Assembly (NCBI GenBank): GCA_003281725.1
Contig: QCBC01000002.1
Coordinates: 1 to 64,000 of the forward strand
Reading direction: 5' to 3'
Length of the DNA: 64,000 nt
DNA from: Pelagibacteraceae bacterium AG-345-O09
Lineage (GTDB): Bacteria; Pseudomonadota; Alphaproteobacteria; Pelagibacterales; Pelagibacteraceae
The position numbers were made by a program, and so were the translations under genes. Numbering within the stretch: position 1 is the stretch's first letter; every line of letters begins with the position of its first letter. The notes below the pieces were generated by a model. The model was not told where the DNA came from, did not search any database, and worked only from the letters and a program-made list of their open reading frames with translations. This document shows, piece after piece, positions 41,471 through 49,643 of this stretch.

Positions 41471-41944
41471 ATGACACAGAAATTAATAAATGTAGGGCCT
41501 AAAATTGCATTATTTGAACCAGATATTCCTCAGAACACGGGGGCAATAATCAGAACCTGTGCGTGTCTGGGTGCAAAATTAGAGATAATTGAGCCATGTG
41601 GTTTTTTACTATGCGATAAGCGTTTTAAAAGAGTTGTAATGGACTATATGGATGAGAGGGAAATTAAAATATATCAAAATTCAGATGATTTCTTTGAGTC
41701 AAAAAAGAATCAAAGAATAATATTAATGACTACTAAAGGATCTGATTCTTATACAAATTTTAAATTTGATGTGAACGATACAATTTTATTTGGAAGAGAA
41801 AGCGCTGGAGTGCCAAAAGATATTCATGGATTAGTTAAAAATAGACTAAAAATTCCAATGAAAAATGATAAACGTTCTCTAAATATTGCATCTTCAGTTG
41901 CAATTATATTGGCTGAATGTTTAAAACAAACTAAATTAATTTAA
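41471..41944 (+). CDS. trmL: tRNA (cytidine(34)-2'-O)-methyltransferase TrmL
   Basis: 157 residues, SPOUT/SpoU fold: ALFEPDIPQNTGAIIRTCAC (about 14-33), LFGRESAGVPKDI and a C-terminal KRSLNIASSVAIILAE that forms the knotted SAM site. TrmL methylates the wobble ribose of certain Leu tRNAs. Its neighbour hemF starts directly at its stop. The pet-trmL-hemF arrangement is familiar in alphaproteobacteria. Confidence 0.93.
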   Translation: MTQKLINVGPKIALFEPDIPQNTGAIIRTCACLGAKLEIIEPCGFLLCDKRFKRVVMDYMDEREIKIYQNSDDFFESKKNQRIILMTTKGSDSYTNFKFDVNDTILFGRESAGVPKDIHGLVKNRLKIPMKNDKRSLNIASSVAIILAECLKQTKLI

Positions 41945-42772
41945 ATGAATTTAGAAATTAAAAAAGACTTGGCAAGTAATTGGTTTAAAACACTTCAAGA
42001 GTCTTTTTGTGATGACATAATCAAATTTGAAAAAAATAAAACTAAATTTAAATCAACAAATTGGATAAGAAACACCAAAGTTGATGAAGGAGGAGGAGAG
42101 TATCGAATATTGCAAGGAGGAAAAATTTTTGAAAAAGTAGGTGTAAACTTTTCAAAAGTTTATGGTAAATTTCCGAAACAATTTCAAAAAAATATACTAG
42201 GGGCTAATAAAGATCCAAGATTTTGGGCATCAGGGATTTCAGTAGTTATGCATATGAAAAATCCTCTGATCCCTGCAATGCATTTTAATACAAGATATAT
42301 TTGTACTACCCAAGAATGGTTTGGTGGAGGAATGGATGTGACTCCATCAAAAAAAGATCTTAAAGAAAAAAAAGAATTTCATAAGATTTTAAAGAACATG
42401 TGTGATCGTCACAATAAAAGTTATTACACAAAATATAAAAAATGGTGTGATGAATATTTTTATTTACCTCATCGAAAAGAATCTAGAGGAATTGGTGGGA
42501 TTTTTTTTGATTATAAAAAAGATAATTTTGAAAAAGACTTTAAATTTGTAAGAGATGTTGGAATAACATTTCAATTAATTTTTCAAAAAATAATCAGAAA
42601 AAAAATGAAAAAAAAATGGTCCATTAGTGATAAAGAAATGCAATATATTAAAAGAGGTAGATATACTGAATTCAATTTATTATATGATAGAGGAACTAAA
42701 TTTGGATTACAAACAGGTGGAAATGTTGATGGTATTTTAATGTCATTACCTCCTTTAGCTAAATGGAAATAA
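41945..42772 (+). CDS. hemF: Oxygen-dependent coproporphyrinogen III oxidase
   Basis: 275 residues. HemF signatures are visible: MHFNTRYIC, WFGGGMDVTPS, ESRGIGGIFFDY and RYTEFNLLYDRGTKFGLQTGGN. It oxidatively decarboxylates coproporphyrinogen III to protoporphyrinogen IX in heme synthesis and needs O2. The absence of an adjacent hemN fits an aerobic lifestyle but is not proof. Same strand as trmL and greA, with 1-bp spacing to greA. Confidence 0.96.
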   Translation: MNLEIKKDLASNWFKTLQESFCDDIIKFEKNKTKFKSTNWIRNTKVDEGGGEYRILQGGKIFEKVGVNFSKVYGKFPKQFQKNILGANKDPRFWASGISVVMHMKNPLIPAMHFNTRYICTTQEWFGGGMDVTPSKKDLKEKKEFHKILKNMCDRHNKSYYTKYKKWCDEYFYLPHRKESRGIGGIFFDYKKDNFEKDFKFVRDVGITFQLIFQKIIRKKMKKKWSISDKEMQYIKRGRYTEFNLLYDRGTKFGLQTGGNVDGILMSLPPLAKWK

Positions 42773-42773
42773 A

Positions 42774-43250
42774 ATGGAAAAAGAACCAATAACTTTAAAT
42801 GGATTAAACAAAATTAAAGAAGAGTTAATTTTTTTAAAAGAAAAAAAAAGACCAGAAATAGTTGCAGCGATTGCAGAAGCTAGATCTCATGGTGATCTCA
42901 AAGAAAATGCAGAATATCATGCTGCTAAAGAGGAACAATCTCACAATGAGGGAAGAATTAATGAAATAAATGATATAATCGCTAGAGCAAATGTAATTGA
43001 TGTTAAAAAATTAAGTAACGAAGGAAAAGTAATATTTGGTTCGACTGTTTTTCTAGAAAATTTAGATAATGGTGAAAAAATTAATTACCAAATAGTTGGA
43101 AAAGATGAGGCGGATTTAAAACAAAAATTAATTTTCTTCCAATCACCTATTGGTAAAGGTCTAATTGGAAAAAATAAGGGTGATTTAGTTGAAATAAAAA
43201 CTCCTGCAGGAATAAAAAATTTTGAAATTAAGGATGTAAAGTATATTTAA
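42774..43250 (+). CDS. greA: Transcription elongation factor GreA
   Basis: 158 residues. An N-terminal coiled-coil hairpin (SHGDLKENAEYHAAKEEQ at about 39-56, with the tip acidic residues) enters the polymerase secondary channel, and the C-terminal FKBP-like domain contains GSTVFLENL and SPIGKGLIGK. GreA stimulates cleavage of backtracked transcripts. Its stop overlaps that of the convergent CCA-adding enzyme gene by 4 bp. Confidence 0.96.
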   Translation: MEKEPITLNGLNKIKEELIFLKEKKRPEIVAAIAEARSHGDLKENAEYHAAKEEQSHNEGRINEINDIIARANVIDVKKLSNEGKVIFGSTVFLENLDNGEKINYQIVGKDEADLKQKLIFFQSPIGKGLIGKNKGDLVEIKTPAGIKNFEIKDVKYI

Positions 43251-44521
43251 TTATTAATGATATTTTCTAATTTTGTATCAGAAATTTGAAAATTATTATT
43301 TACCCATTCATTTTCTATTAATTTAAGTTTATCACCTAGCTCCTTTCCCTCAGGAACTTTATACTTTGTCATAAGCATGTCTGCATTTATTGGCATTATA
43401 GGTTTTGATTTTGTTTCAAATAATTTGATTAATTCTTCATAAATTTTAAGATTTTTTTTTGATTTAATAAGCCTGAACTTTAAAATATCAGTTACAGCTT
43501 GCTTTCCGTTGTAATAAAAAAATGTATTCATACTATTTTCTGTAAATATCTTTTTTTGCATTTTTTCTCTATAAAAATTATGGATCACTTTTATTCGTTT
43601 TTGATCTTTTTTGGATAAATTAAATTTATATAAAAAATAATCAGTATTATCTGTGTCATCAATTATCATTAGAGATAAAAAGAAAATGAAATCTTCATCC
43701 TGCAGAAGCATTTTTTTACTTCTGTCTAAATTTGAAAAAATTTTTATATCTTTTAACTCAGGGAAAATAATACTAAATAATTCAAGACTTATTTTATCCT
43801 TTGATAATCTTTCGATTGTACTTAATTGAATAATTTTTTTTAATTCATCTAACAGTCTTTCTTTTGATAGTTTTGAAACCCCATCAATATTCATTTTTAA
43901 TTTTTTAATTATTTCTGTGTCATGAGGGTTTTTTGAGTAATTAATAAAAAATCTTAAATATCGTAGTATTCTAAGATAATCCTCTTTAATTCTTTGATCT
44001 GCATCACCTATAAAATTAACTAAACCATCTTCTAGATCTTTTTTTCCATTATGAGGGTCAAATAAATTACCATCACCATCTGAATAAATTGAATTAATGG
44101 TAAAATCTCTTCTTAGGGAGTCATCTTTCCAATTTGTAGAGAATTTTACTTTCGCATGTCTTCCATCCGTAAAAATGTCTTGTCTCAAAGAAGTAATTTC
44201 AAATTTTTCTCCATTTATTTCAGCAGTAATTGTTCCATGTTCAATTCCTGTTTTATAGTAGCTGATATTTTCTTTTTTTAGAGCTTCACAAACTTGTTCA
44301 GGGACCAAATTAGTTGCTAAATCAATATCGTCTACTTTTTCCTTATTAATTATTTTTCTTATACATCCTCCAACATATCTGATCTCACTTTCTGACGTAA
44401 AAGAATTGATTGCTTGAAAAATTTTGTTTGCTGATGTCTTTTTTGTGAGATCCTTAATATTTTCACTAATGTAACTTAGGTTATTAGATCTTAAAAAGAT
44501 TATATCTAAAAATTTTTTCAT
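43247..44521 (-). CDS. CCA tRNA nucleotidyltransferase / poly(A) polymerase family
   Basis: 424 residues. Class II nucleotidyltransferase head: RYVGGCIRK (49-57) and the metal-binding DDIDLAT (64-70 region), then RRDFTINSIYSDGDG and the DPHNGKKDLEDG segment, and a DEDYLRILRYLRF-type neck. The remaining C-terminal half is alpha-helical. Such enzymes add or repair the CCA end of tRNAs, or add poly(A). Because the three tRNAs here encode CCA, a repair role is plausible. It lies just downstream of tRNA-Gln on the same strand. Confidence 0.88.
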   Translation of the reverse strand: MKKFLDIIFLRSNNLSYISENIKDLTKKTSANKIFQAINSFTSESEIRYVGGCIRKIINKEKVDDIDLATNLVPEQVCEALKKENISYYKTGIEHGTITAEINGEKFEITSLRQDIFTDGRHAKVKFSTNWKDDSLRRDFTINSIYSDGDGNLFDPHNGKKDLEDGLVNFIGDADQRIKEDYLRILRYLRFFINYSKNPHDTEIIKKLKMNIDGVSKLSKERLLDELKKIIQLSTIERLSKDKISLELFSIIFPELKDIKIFSNLDRSKKMLLQDEDFIFFLSLMIIDDTDNTDYFLYKFNLSKKDQKRIKVIHNFYREKMQKKIFTENSMNTFFYYNGKQAVTDILKFRLIKSKKNLKIYEELIKLFETKSKPIMPINADMLMTKYKVPEGKELGDKLKLIENEWVNNNFQISDTKLENIINN

Positions 44522-44524
44522 AAT

Positions 44525-44598
44525 TGGCTGGGGCGCTAGGATTCGAACCTAGGATGCAGGTACCAAAAACCCGTGCCTTACCACTTGGCTACGCCCCA
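44525..44598 (-). tRNA. tRNA-Gln(TTG)
   Basis: 74 nt with encoded CCA. Acceptor TGGGGCG pairs with CGCCCCA, giving the weak U1-A72 pair typical of tRNA-Gln. The anticodon loop TTTTGGT gives TTG, and the T-loop is TTCGAAT. It lies between ispE and the CCA-adding enzyme gene, 3 bp from the latter. Confidence 0.96.
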
Positions 44599-44631
44599 AT
44601 ATAATGTTCGTATAACACAAAAGAAAAAAAT

Positions 44632-45477
44632 TTATATAGTTTTTGAAGCTATACACCAGTAATTTCTGTACTTTTTAATAACGCTTTTTTTCGCATGTTC
44701 GCATATTTCTTTTGATTGAAAATATGCTGCTATAGCTGATCCAGACCCTGTCATTCGAACAAATATTGGGTTTGATGATTTTTCTAAATCCAATTTTACT
44801 CTTTTAAGTTTAGGGTATTTGTTAAAAACTATGGGCTCTAAAGTATTTTTCATATTTATTAAATTGTTATAATTAAACATCTTTTTACTAGGTTTATTAA
44901 ATTTAGGTTTGTCAAAATTTCTTACTTTAGAATATATATCTTTAGTAGAACACCCAAAATTAGGTTTTACAATCAAAACATAAATTTTTTTTATTTTGGT
45001 AAAATGTTTTATTTTATTTTTTGCGGTCAAAATTGAGTAATTAGTGTTTAGTCCTAAAATTACATCTGATCCTATTAACTTAGCAACCTCACTAGTCTCT
45101 TTTTTATTAATCTTAATTATTTTTTTTTTTATGAAATATTTCAAAATAGATGCTGCGTTCATTGAGCCTCCCCCTAAACCTGCTTTACTGGGAATTTTTT
45201 TGTTTATTTTAATATGAAAATTTTGGTTTTTAATAAGTTTTCTTTCTTCTAAGATCTGTAACAATTTAGAAATTGTATTTTTCTTATCAATATTTTTAGA
45301 AAATTTTCCCGTGAATGAAATTTTATGTTTTTTAAATTTAGATTTTTTAATCAATATTGTGTCATACAAATTAATAAAAGCTATGATACTCTCAATTTTA
45401 TGCAAAAATTTATTTTTGCCTACAATATTTAAAGCAAGATTCAATTTAGCATATGATTTGATTCTAGAAAAAGACAT
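44632..45477 (-). CDS. ispE: 4-diphosphocytidyl-2-C-methyl-D-erythritol kinase
   Basis: 281 residues, GHMP kinase. The N-terminal SYAKLNLALNIVGK carries the catalytic Lys region, the ATP loop is PSKAGLGGGSMNAAS (about 90-104), and the C-terminal MTGSGSAIAAYF is the third motif. It catalyses step four of the MEP isoprenoid pathway, which feeds ubiquinone, undecaprenyl carriers and, here, the carotenoid genes. The upstream TPR gene ends directly before it. Confidence 0.94.
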   Translation of the reverse strand: MSFSRIKSYAKLNLALNIVGKNKFLHKIESIIAFINLYDTILIKKSKFKKHKISFTGKFSKNIDKKNTISKLLQILEERKLIKNQNFHIKINKKIPSKAGLGGGSMNAASILKYFIKKKIIKINKKETSEVAKLIGSDVILGLNTNYSILTAKNKIKHFTKIKKIYVLIVKPNFGCSTKDIYSKVRNFDKPKFNKPSKKMFNYNNLINMKNTLEPIVFNKYPKLKRVKLDLEKSSNPIFVRMTGSGSAIAAYFQSKEICEHAKKSVIKKYRNYWCIASKTI

Positions 45478-47163
45478 TTAAGAGTTTTGAAGACCATTTA
45501 TCATTTTGATATTTATTTTTTTGAGCATATCCTCTTCAGCATCCTCCATTTCAAGCACGTTGCTCCAAAAATAACGAGCTTGAATTTTTCTGTCTAATTT
45601 CCATAAAATATCCCCATAATGATCATTAACAATTGGATCATCTGGCATTAACTCTACTGCTCTTTTAAGAAATTTTTCAGCTTTAAAAAAATCATTTATT
45701 AGATAATAAGCCCACCCAATTGAGTCGATTATATAAGGATCATTGCTTTCTGCTTTATACGCAATTTCAAGCATCTCAATAGCTTGATCAATTTTATAAT
45801 CTCTTTCAAGCCATGAATAAGCTAAGTAATTTAATATATATGCATTGTTGGGAGTTATCTTTAAAGCATGAAGTAAATCTTTATCTGAGTCTTCATAATT
45901 TTTTAATCTCTCATAACTCCCTCCCCTTCGGTAAAGAACATCAGATTTCAAATCAGAATTATCATCTAAATCTTCTATGATCATAGTATAGTATTTTATT
46001 GCTTCATTATAATTTTTTGAATTTTTATAAAAATTAGCAATATCAAACAAATTCTTTTTATTTGGAGCGTCTAATTTATTAAATCTTGAAACAATGTAAT
46101 TTAAAGATTCTTTTTTATCTTTTTGTTTTTCTATTATCTGGGCCTCTTTTTTTAATCTAAACCAATAATAAAAAGTTGCTTCTTTTTTAAATCTTTTAAG
46201 TACTGCTTTTGCTTTTTCATATTCCTCATTTAAAAAGTAGTTTTCAGATACTAATGATAAATTAAACGTAAATTTAGGATTAAGATAACTTGAGAGATTA
46301 AGATAAAAGTTTGATGCTTTAAAATCTTTTTGTGAGGAATACAAATTTGAGATTAAAAATAAAAACTCACTGATTAAATCATTATGGTTTCTACATGAAA
46401 AGACATCGTTTAATCTTTGCTCATTTTCATTTTCAATCCAACTTTTTCCTTGGGACAATAATAATGTTGTATTAATAAATTCAATCCCTTTAGTGATTTC
46501 TTTTGCTTCATCAATTCTATTATTTTCAACCAAATAACTTAGATAAAAATAAATGTATCTTGTAAAATCTGATTCATTATTATTTATTAAACTTGAAAAA
46601 TACGAGTCTGTTTTAGGATCATCAAGATAGCACCTTAAAAAAGTGTCTGAAATAATCGATAAATTACCAAAATTTTTTTTATCATTTAAAATTTTTTTTT
46701 CTTTAAATACATAAACATATTGTCTTAAGGTCTCTAAAATTGCCTTGTTAAATCTATCTTGCTGAACAAAATTATTAGCTTCTGATATATAATCATAAGC
46801 TAAATCAAAATCATTATTCTTTAACCTATCTATTAACAACAATAAATAAGCATCAAAAAAATTAGTATTTTTTTTTCCTTTATTTTGTTTAATTGTATTA
46901 ATTGCTTGAAAAATTTTATTTTCTAAAACTAAAGAGTTAACATATTTTTTTAAATAAGGATCGTGTTGAAGAGTTAATATCTTAGTAGAGTTAAAAAAAT
47001 TTAAGGCGGATGAATTATCTTCATTACCTGAAGCTACAATTCCAGAAAAATATTTTGATAAATTTTTAGAGTTAAAATTGTCAAAAGTTGTACTTTTAGA
47101 ATATAAGGGGGTCTGGTAGGATAATATTAAAATTAAAATAAATTTTATTTTTTTAAAAAACAT
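45478..47163 (-). CDS. Tetratricopeptide repeat protein, probably exported
   Basis: 561 residues. A signal-like N-terminus (hydrophobic 8-18, then PLYSKS) suggests export. The C-terminal ~220 residues hold TPR units such as YNEAIKYYTMIIEDL, ILNYLAYSWLERDYKIDQAIEMLEIAY and DDPIVNDHYGDILWKL. Similar proteins sit before ispE in many alphaproteobacteria, but their role is unknown; TPRs bind proteins, often in envelope or secretion assemblies. No lipobox is seen. Divergent from the UDG gene with 11 bp between. Confidence 0.85.
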   Translation of the reverse strand: MFFKKIKFILILILSYQTPLYSKSTTFDNFNSKNLSKYFSGIVASGNEDNSSALNFFNSTKILTLQHDPYLKKYVNSLVLENKIFQAINTIKQNKGKKNTNFFDAYLLLLIDRLKNNDFDLAYDYISEANNFVQQDRFNKAILETLRQYVYVFKEKKILNDKKNFGNLSIISDTFLRCYLDDPKTDSYFSSLINNNESDFTRYIYFYLSYLVENNRIDEAKEITKGIEFINTTLLLSQGKSWIENENEQRLNDVFSCRNHNDLISEFLFLISNLYSSQKDFKASNFYLNLSSYLNPKFTFNLSLVSENYFLNEEYEKAKAVLKRFKKEATFYYWFRLKKEAQIIEKQKDKKESLNYIVSRFNKLDAPNKKNLFDIANFYKNSKNYNEAIKYYTMIIEDLDDNSDLKSDVLYRRGGSYERLKNYEDSDKDLLHALKITPNNAYILNYLAYSWLERDYKIDQAIEMLEIAYKAESNDPYIIDSIGWAYYLINDFFKAEKFLKRAVELMPDDPIVNDHYGDILWKLDRKIQARYFWSNVLEMEDAEEDMLKKINIKMINGLQNS

Positions 47164-47174
47164 AATTACACATT

Positions 47175-47894
47175 ATGACTAAAAAGATCTTAAATCAAAA
47201 TGCCAAATTTGTTCAAACATTAATAGATACTATTGAGCCTAATTTTAGTTTCAGTAATGAACCTATAAATAGACTTAAAAGAATAAAAAATAATGATAGT
47301 AATAATAACAACAATAAAATTAAAAAATTATCTGATCTTAAAGAAAAGATTAATTCAATTGAGAATTGTAATTTAAAAGACAATTCCAAAAATCTTATTT
47401 TAGGAGATGGAGATTTTAGTGGCGGCATCATGCTAATTGGTGAGGCTCCTGGATCAGCTGAAGATAACTCAGGTTCTTCATTTCAGGGAGACGTTGGAAC
47501 TTTGTTAAATAAAATGTTGATGGCAATTAATATTAAAAAAGAAAAAATTTATTCTACGTATGCAGTTAACTTTAGACCTCCAGATGATAGAAAGCCTACA
47601 TCTCAAGAAATAAAACGTTATTCAATATTTTTGAAAGAACATATTTCAATTATAGATCCTCAAATAATAATTTTATTAGGTTCAACCGCTATGGAAGCAG
47701 TTATGGCATCAAATAACAAAGTTTCAGATGAAAGAGGTCAATGGAAGGAAATTATTCTTAAAAATAAAACGTATCCCTTAATAGTAACTTTTAGCCCTTC
47801 ATACTTAATTAGATTTCCTGACAAAAAAAAATACTCCTGGGAAGATTTAAAAAAAATTAGACAAAAAATGAAAGATTTAAGTATTAAGATTTAA
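47175..47894 (+). CDS. Uracil-DNA glycosylase family 4-like protein without Fe-S cysteines
   Basis: 239 residues. A UDG fold with motif A GEAPG (89-93, catalytic-region Glu90), SSFQGDVGTLLNKML, NFRPPDDRKPT and the C-terminal TFSPSYLIRFPD block. Family 4 enzymes normally carry a 4Fe-4S cluster held by four Cys; here the only Cys is residue 65. The usual HPS of motif B is FSPS (206-209), with Ser in place of His. It may still remove uracil, or have another lesion preference. The Asn-rich stretch at 40-47 is low complexity. rnhB starts on its last base. Confidence 0.82.
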   Translation: MTKKILNQNAKFVQTLIDTIEPNFSFSNEPINRLKRIKNNDSNNNNNKIKKLSDLKEKINSIENCNLKDNSKNLILGDGDFSGGIMLIGEAPGSAEDNSGSSFQGDVGTLLNKMLMAINIKKEKIYSTYAVNFRPPDDRKPTSQEIKRYSIFLKEHISIIDPQIIILLGSTAMEAVMASNNKVSDERGQWKEIILKNKTYPLIVTFSPSYLIRFPDKKKYSWEDLKKIRQKMKDLSIKI

Positions 47895-48454
47895 TGAAAA
47901 TTATTGCAGGAGTTGATGAAGTAGGTCGAGGAAGTTTAATCGGACCAGTTTATGCAGCTGCCGTAATCCTAAAAAAATCAATTAATAGAAAATTATTAAA
48001 AGATTCAAAAAGTTTAACTAAAAATAAAAGAGAAATTATAGCACTCCATATTAAAAAAAATTCTGCTTGGGCTATAGGGAAAGCATCAACAAAAGAAATA
48101 GAAAAATTAAATATTCTAAACGCTAGTCTTTTAGCAATGAAAAGAGCTATAAAAAAACTAAAAAAAAAACCAACTCTTACTCTAATTGATGGAAATAAAT
48201 TGCCTGAAATAAAAAATTATGAACTTAAATCAGTAATAAAAGGAGATCAAAAAATACCCTCAATTTCTGCGGCATCAATTATCGCTAAAGTTACACGTGA
48301 TAAAATGATAACTAAATTAGCAAAAAAATTTAAAGGTTATAAATGGGATCAAAATTATGGATATGGAACGAAACATCACTTAAAAGCCATAAAAGATCTA
48401 GGAATTACAAGTCATCATAGAAAAAAGTTTTCACCAATTAATAAAATAAAATAG
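47894..48454 (+). CDS. rnhB: Ribonuclease HII
   Basis: 186 residues. The active-site motif GVDEVGRGSLIGP (5-17; Asp7, Glu8) and LIDGNKLP with another Asp, plus the SAASIIAKVTRD segment, identify RNase HII. It cuts at ribonucleotides embedded in DNA. It begins on the last base of the UDG gene and is followed directly by a short inverted repeat and then ccrM. The rnhB-ccrM order is common in alphaproteobacteria. Confidence 0.96.
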   Translation: MKIIAGVDEVGRGSLIGPVYAAAVILKKSINRKLLKDSKSLTKNKREIIALHIKKNSAWAIGKASTKEIEKLNILNASLLAMKRAIKKLKKKPTLTLIDGNKLPEIKNYELKSVIKGDQKIPSISAASIIAKVTRDKMITKLAKKFKGYKWDQNYGYGTKHHLKAIKDLGITSHHRKKFSPINKIK

Positions 48455-48469
48455 GTTTCACGTAGAAAC
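48455..48469. repeat. Short inverted repeat GTTTC-ACGTA-GAAAC
   Basis: A 15-bp near-palindrome begins at the base after the rnhB stop. It resembles the parS centromere core GTTTCACGTGAAAC with one extra base in the middle. There is no T-run after it, so it is not a typical terminator. Its role is unknown. Confidence 0.45.
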
Positions 48470-48507
48470 ACTATATCTTGTTATCTTAAAATGTTTTGAT
48501 ACAAGTC

Positions 48508-48560
48508 GAATCCAAATAATTCAATCCTAGGTTGACCCAAGAATCTTTTTAGAGTCTAAT
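48508..48560 (+). promoter_or_regulatory. Predicted ccrM promoter with three GANTC methylation sites
   Basis: The -35 TTGACC (48532-48537) and -10 TCTAAT (48555-48560) are separated by 17 bp. GANTC, the CcrM target, occurs at 48508-48512, 48541-48545 (in the spacer) and 48552-48556 (overlapping the first two bases of the -10). The start would be a few bases before the ATG at 48573. GANTC sites in the ccrM leader control its cell-cycle timing in Caulobacter. Confidence 0.6.
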
Positions 48561-48572
48561 TTATTTTTACAA

Positions 48573-49643
48573 ATGAATTTTAATTTTAAAAATAAATTAA
48601 TTAATGGTGACAGCTTAAAGGAATTGAAAAAAATTCCCGATGAATCTTTCGATTTAGTTTTTGCAGATCCTCCTTACAATCTTCAATTAAAAAGTGAATT
48701 AACAAGACCTGATAGATCTAAAGTAAATGCAGTAAACGATAAGTGGGATCAATTTGAAAGTTTTAAAAAATATGATGATTTTACTTATGCTTGGCTAAGT
48801 GAATGTAAAAGAATTTTAAAAAAAGATGGAGCTATTTGGGTAATTGGTAGTTATCACAACATTTTTAGAGTTGGTGCTACAATTCAAAATTTAGGCTTTT
48901 GGATCTTAAATGATGTTATTTGGAATAAAAAAAATCCGATGCCAAACTTTAGAGGAACTCGTTTTACTAATGCTCATGAAACTTTAATTTGGGCCTCTAA
49001 ATCAGAGAAATCAAAATATACTTTTAACTATCAATCTTTAAAGTGCTTAAATGATGATCTTCAAATGAGATCTAATTGGGATCTGCCTATTTGCAACGGA
49101 GCAGAAAGACTGAAAAAAAATGGAAAAAAAGTACATTCAACTCAAAAACCTGAGGCTTTACTTCATAGAATTTTATTAGCAACTTCAAATAAAAATGATT
49201 TGATTTTAGACCCTTTTTTAGGCTCTGGAACAACAGCAACGGTTGCGAAAAAATTAGGTAGAAATTATTACGGCATAGAAAAAGAAAAAGCTTATTTCAA
49301 AGCTGCTGAACAAAGATTAAAAAATACAGAACCTATTGAAGACAATTATCTAGATACCATTAAAAATAATAGATCTAAGCCAAGGATACCTTTTGGTTCA
49401 TTGGTAGAATTAGGAATAATAAAACCAGGAACAACTATCTTTGATAATAAAAAGAAAATAAGTGCAAAAATCATGGCTGATGGAAGCATTAAACACGCTC
49501 AAACAGAGGGCTCAATTCATAAAGTAGCAGCAACAATTTTGGGAGCTGAAAGTTGTAATGGATGGACTTATTGGCACTATAATTTGGATGGCGCTGTAGT
49601 CCCAATCGATCATTTAAGACAAAAATTAATTTCAAAAAATTAA
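48573..49643 (+). CDS. ccrM: CcrM-type adenine DNA methyltransferase (GANTC)
   Basis: 356 residues. The beta-class arrangement has the catalytic DPPYNL (32-37) before the SAM motif DPFLGSGTT (about 213-221). The segment IWVIGSYHNIFRVGA and the target-recognition part follow the alphaproteobacterial CcrM closely, and the C-terminal ~90 residues form the RAMA-like domain typical of CcrM. It methylates adenine in GANTC, often as part of cell-cycle control with CtrA and GcrA. It converges with an FAD monooxygenase gene, sharing a 4-bp stop overlap. Confidence 0.95.
   Translation: MNFNFKNKLINGDSLKELKKIPDESFDLVFADPPYNLQLKSELTRPDRSKVNAVNDKWDQFESFKKYDDFTYAWLSECKRILKKDGAIWVIGSYHNIFRVGATIQNLGFWILNDVIWNKKNPMPNFRGTRFTNAHETLIWASKSEKSKYTFNYQSLKCLNDDLQMRSNWDLPICNGAERLKKNGKKVHSTQKPEALLHRILLATSNKNDLILDPFLGSGTTATVAKKLGRNYYGIEKEKAYFKAAEQRLKNTEPIEDNYLDTIKNNRSKPRIPFGSLVELGIIKPGTTIFDNKKKISAKIMADGSIKHAQTEGSIHKVAATILGAESCNGWTYWHYNLDGAVVPIDHLRQKLISKN

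Noticed and set aside
48455..48475. Inverted repeat after rnhB as a rho-independent terminator
   Set aside because: The stem is only 5 bp and is not followed by a T-run.
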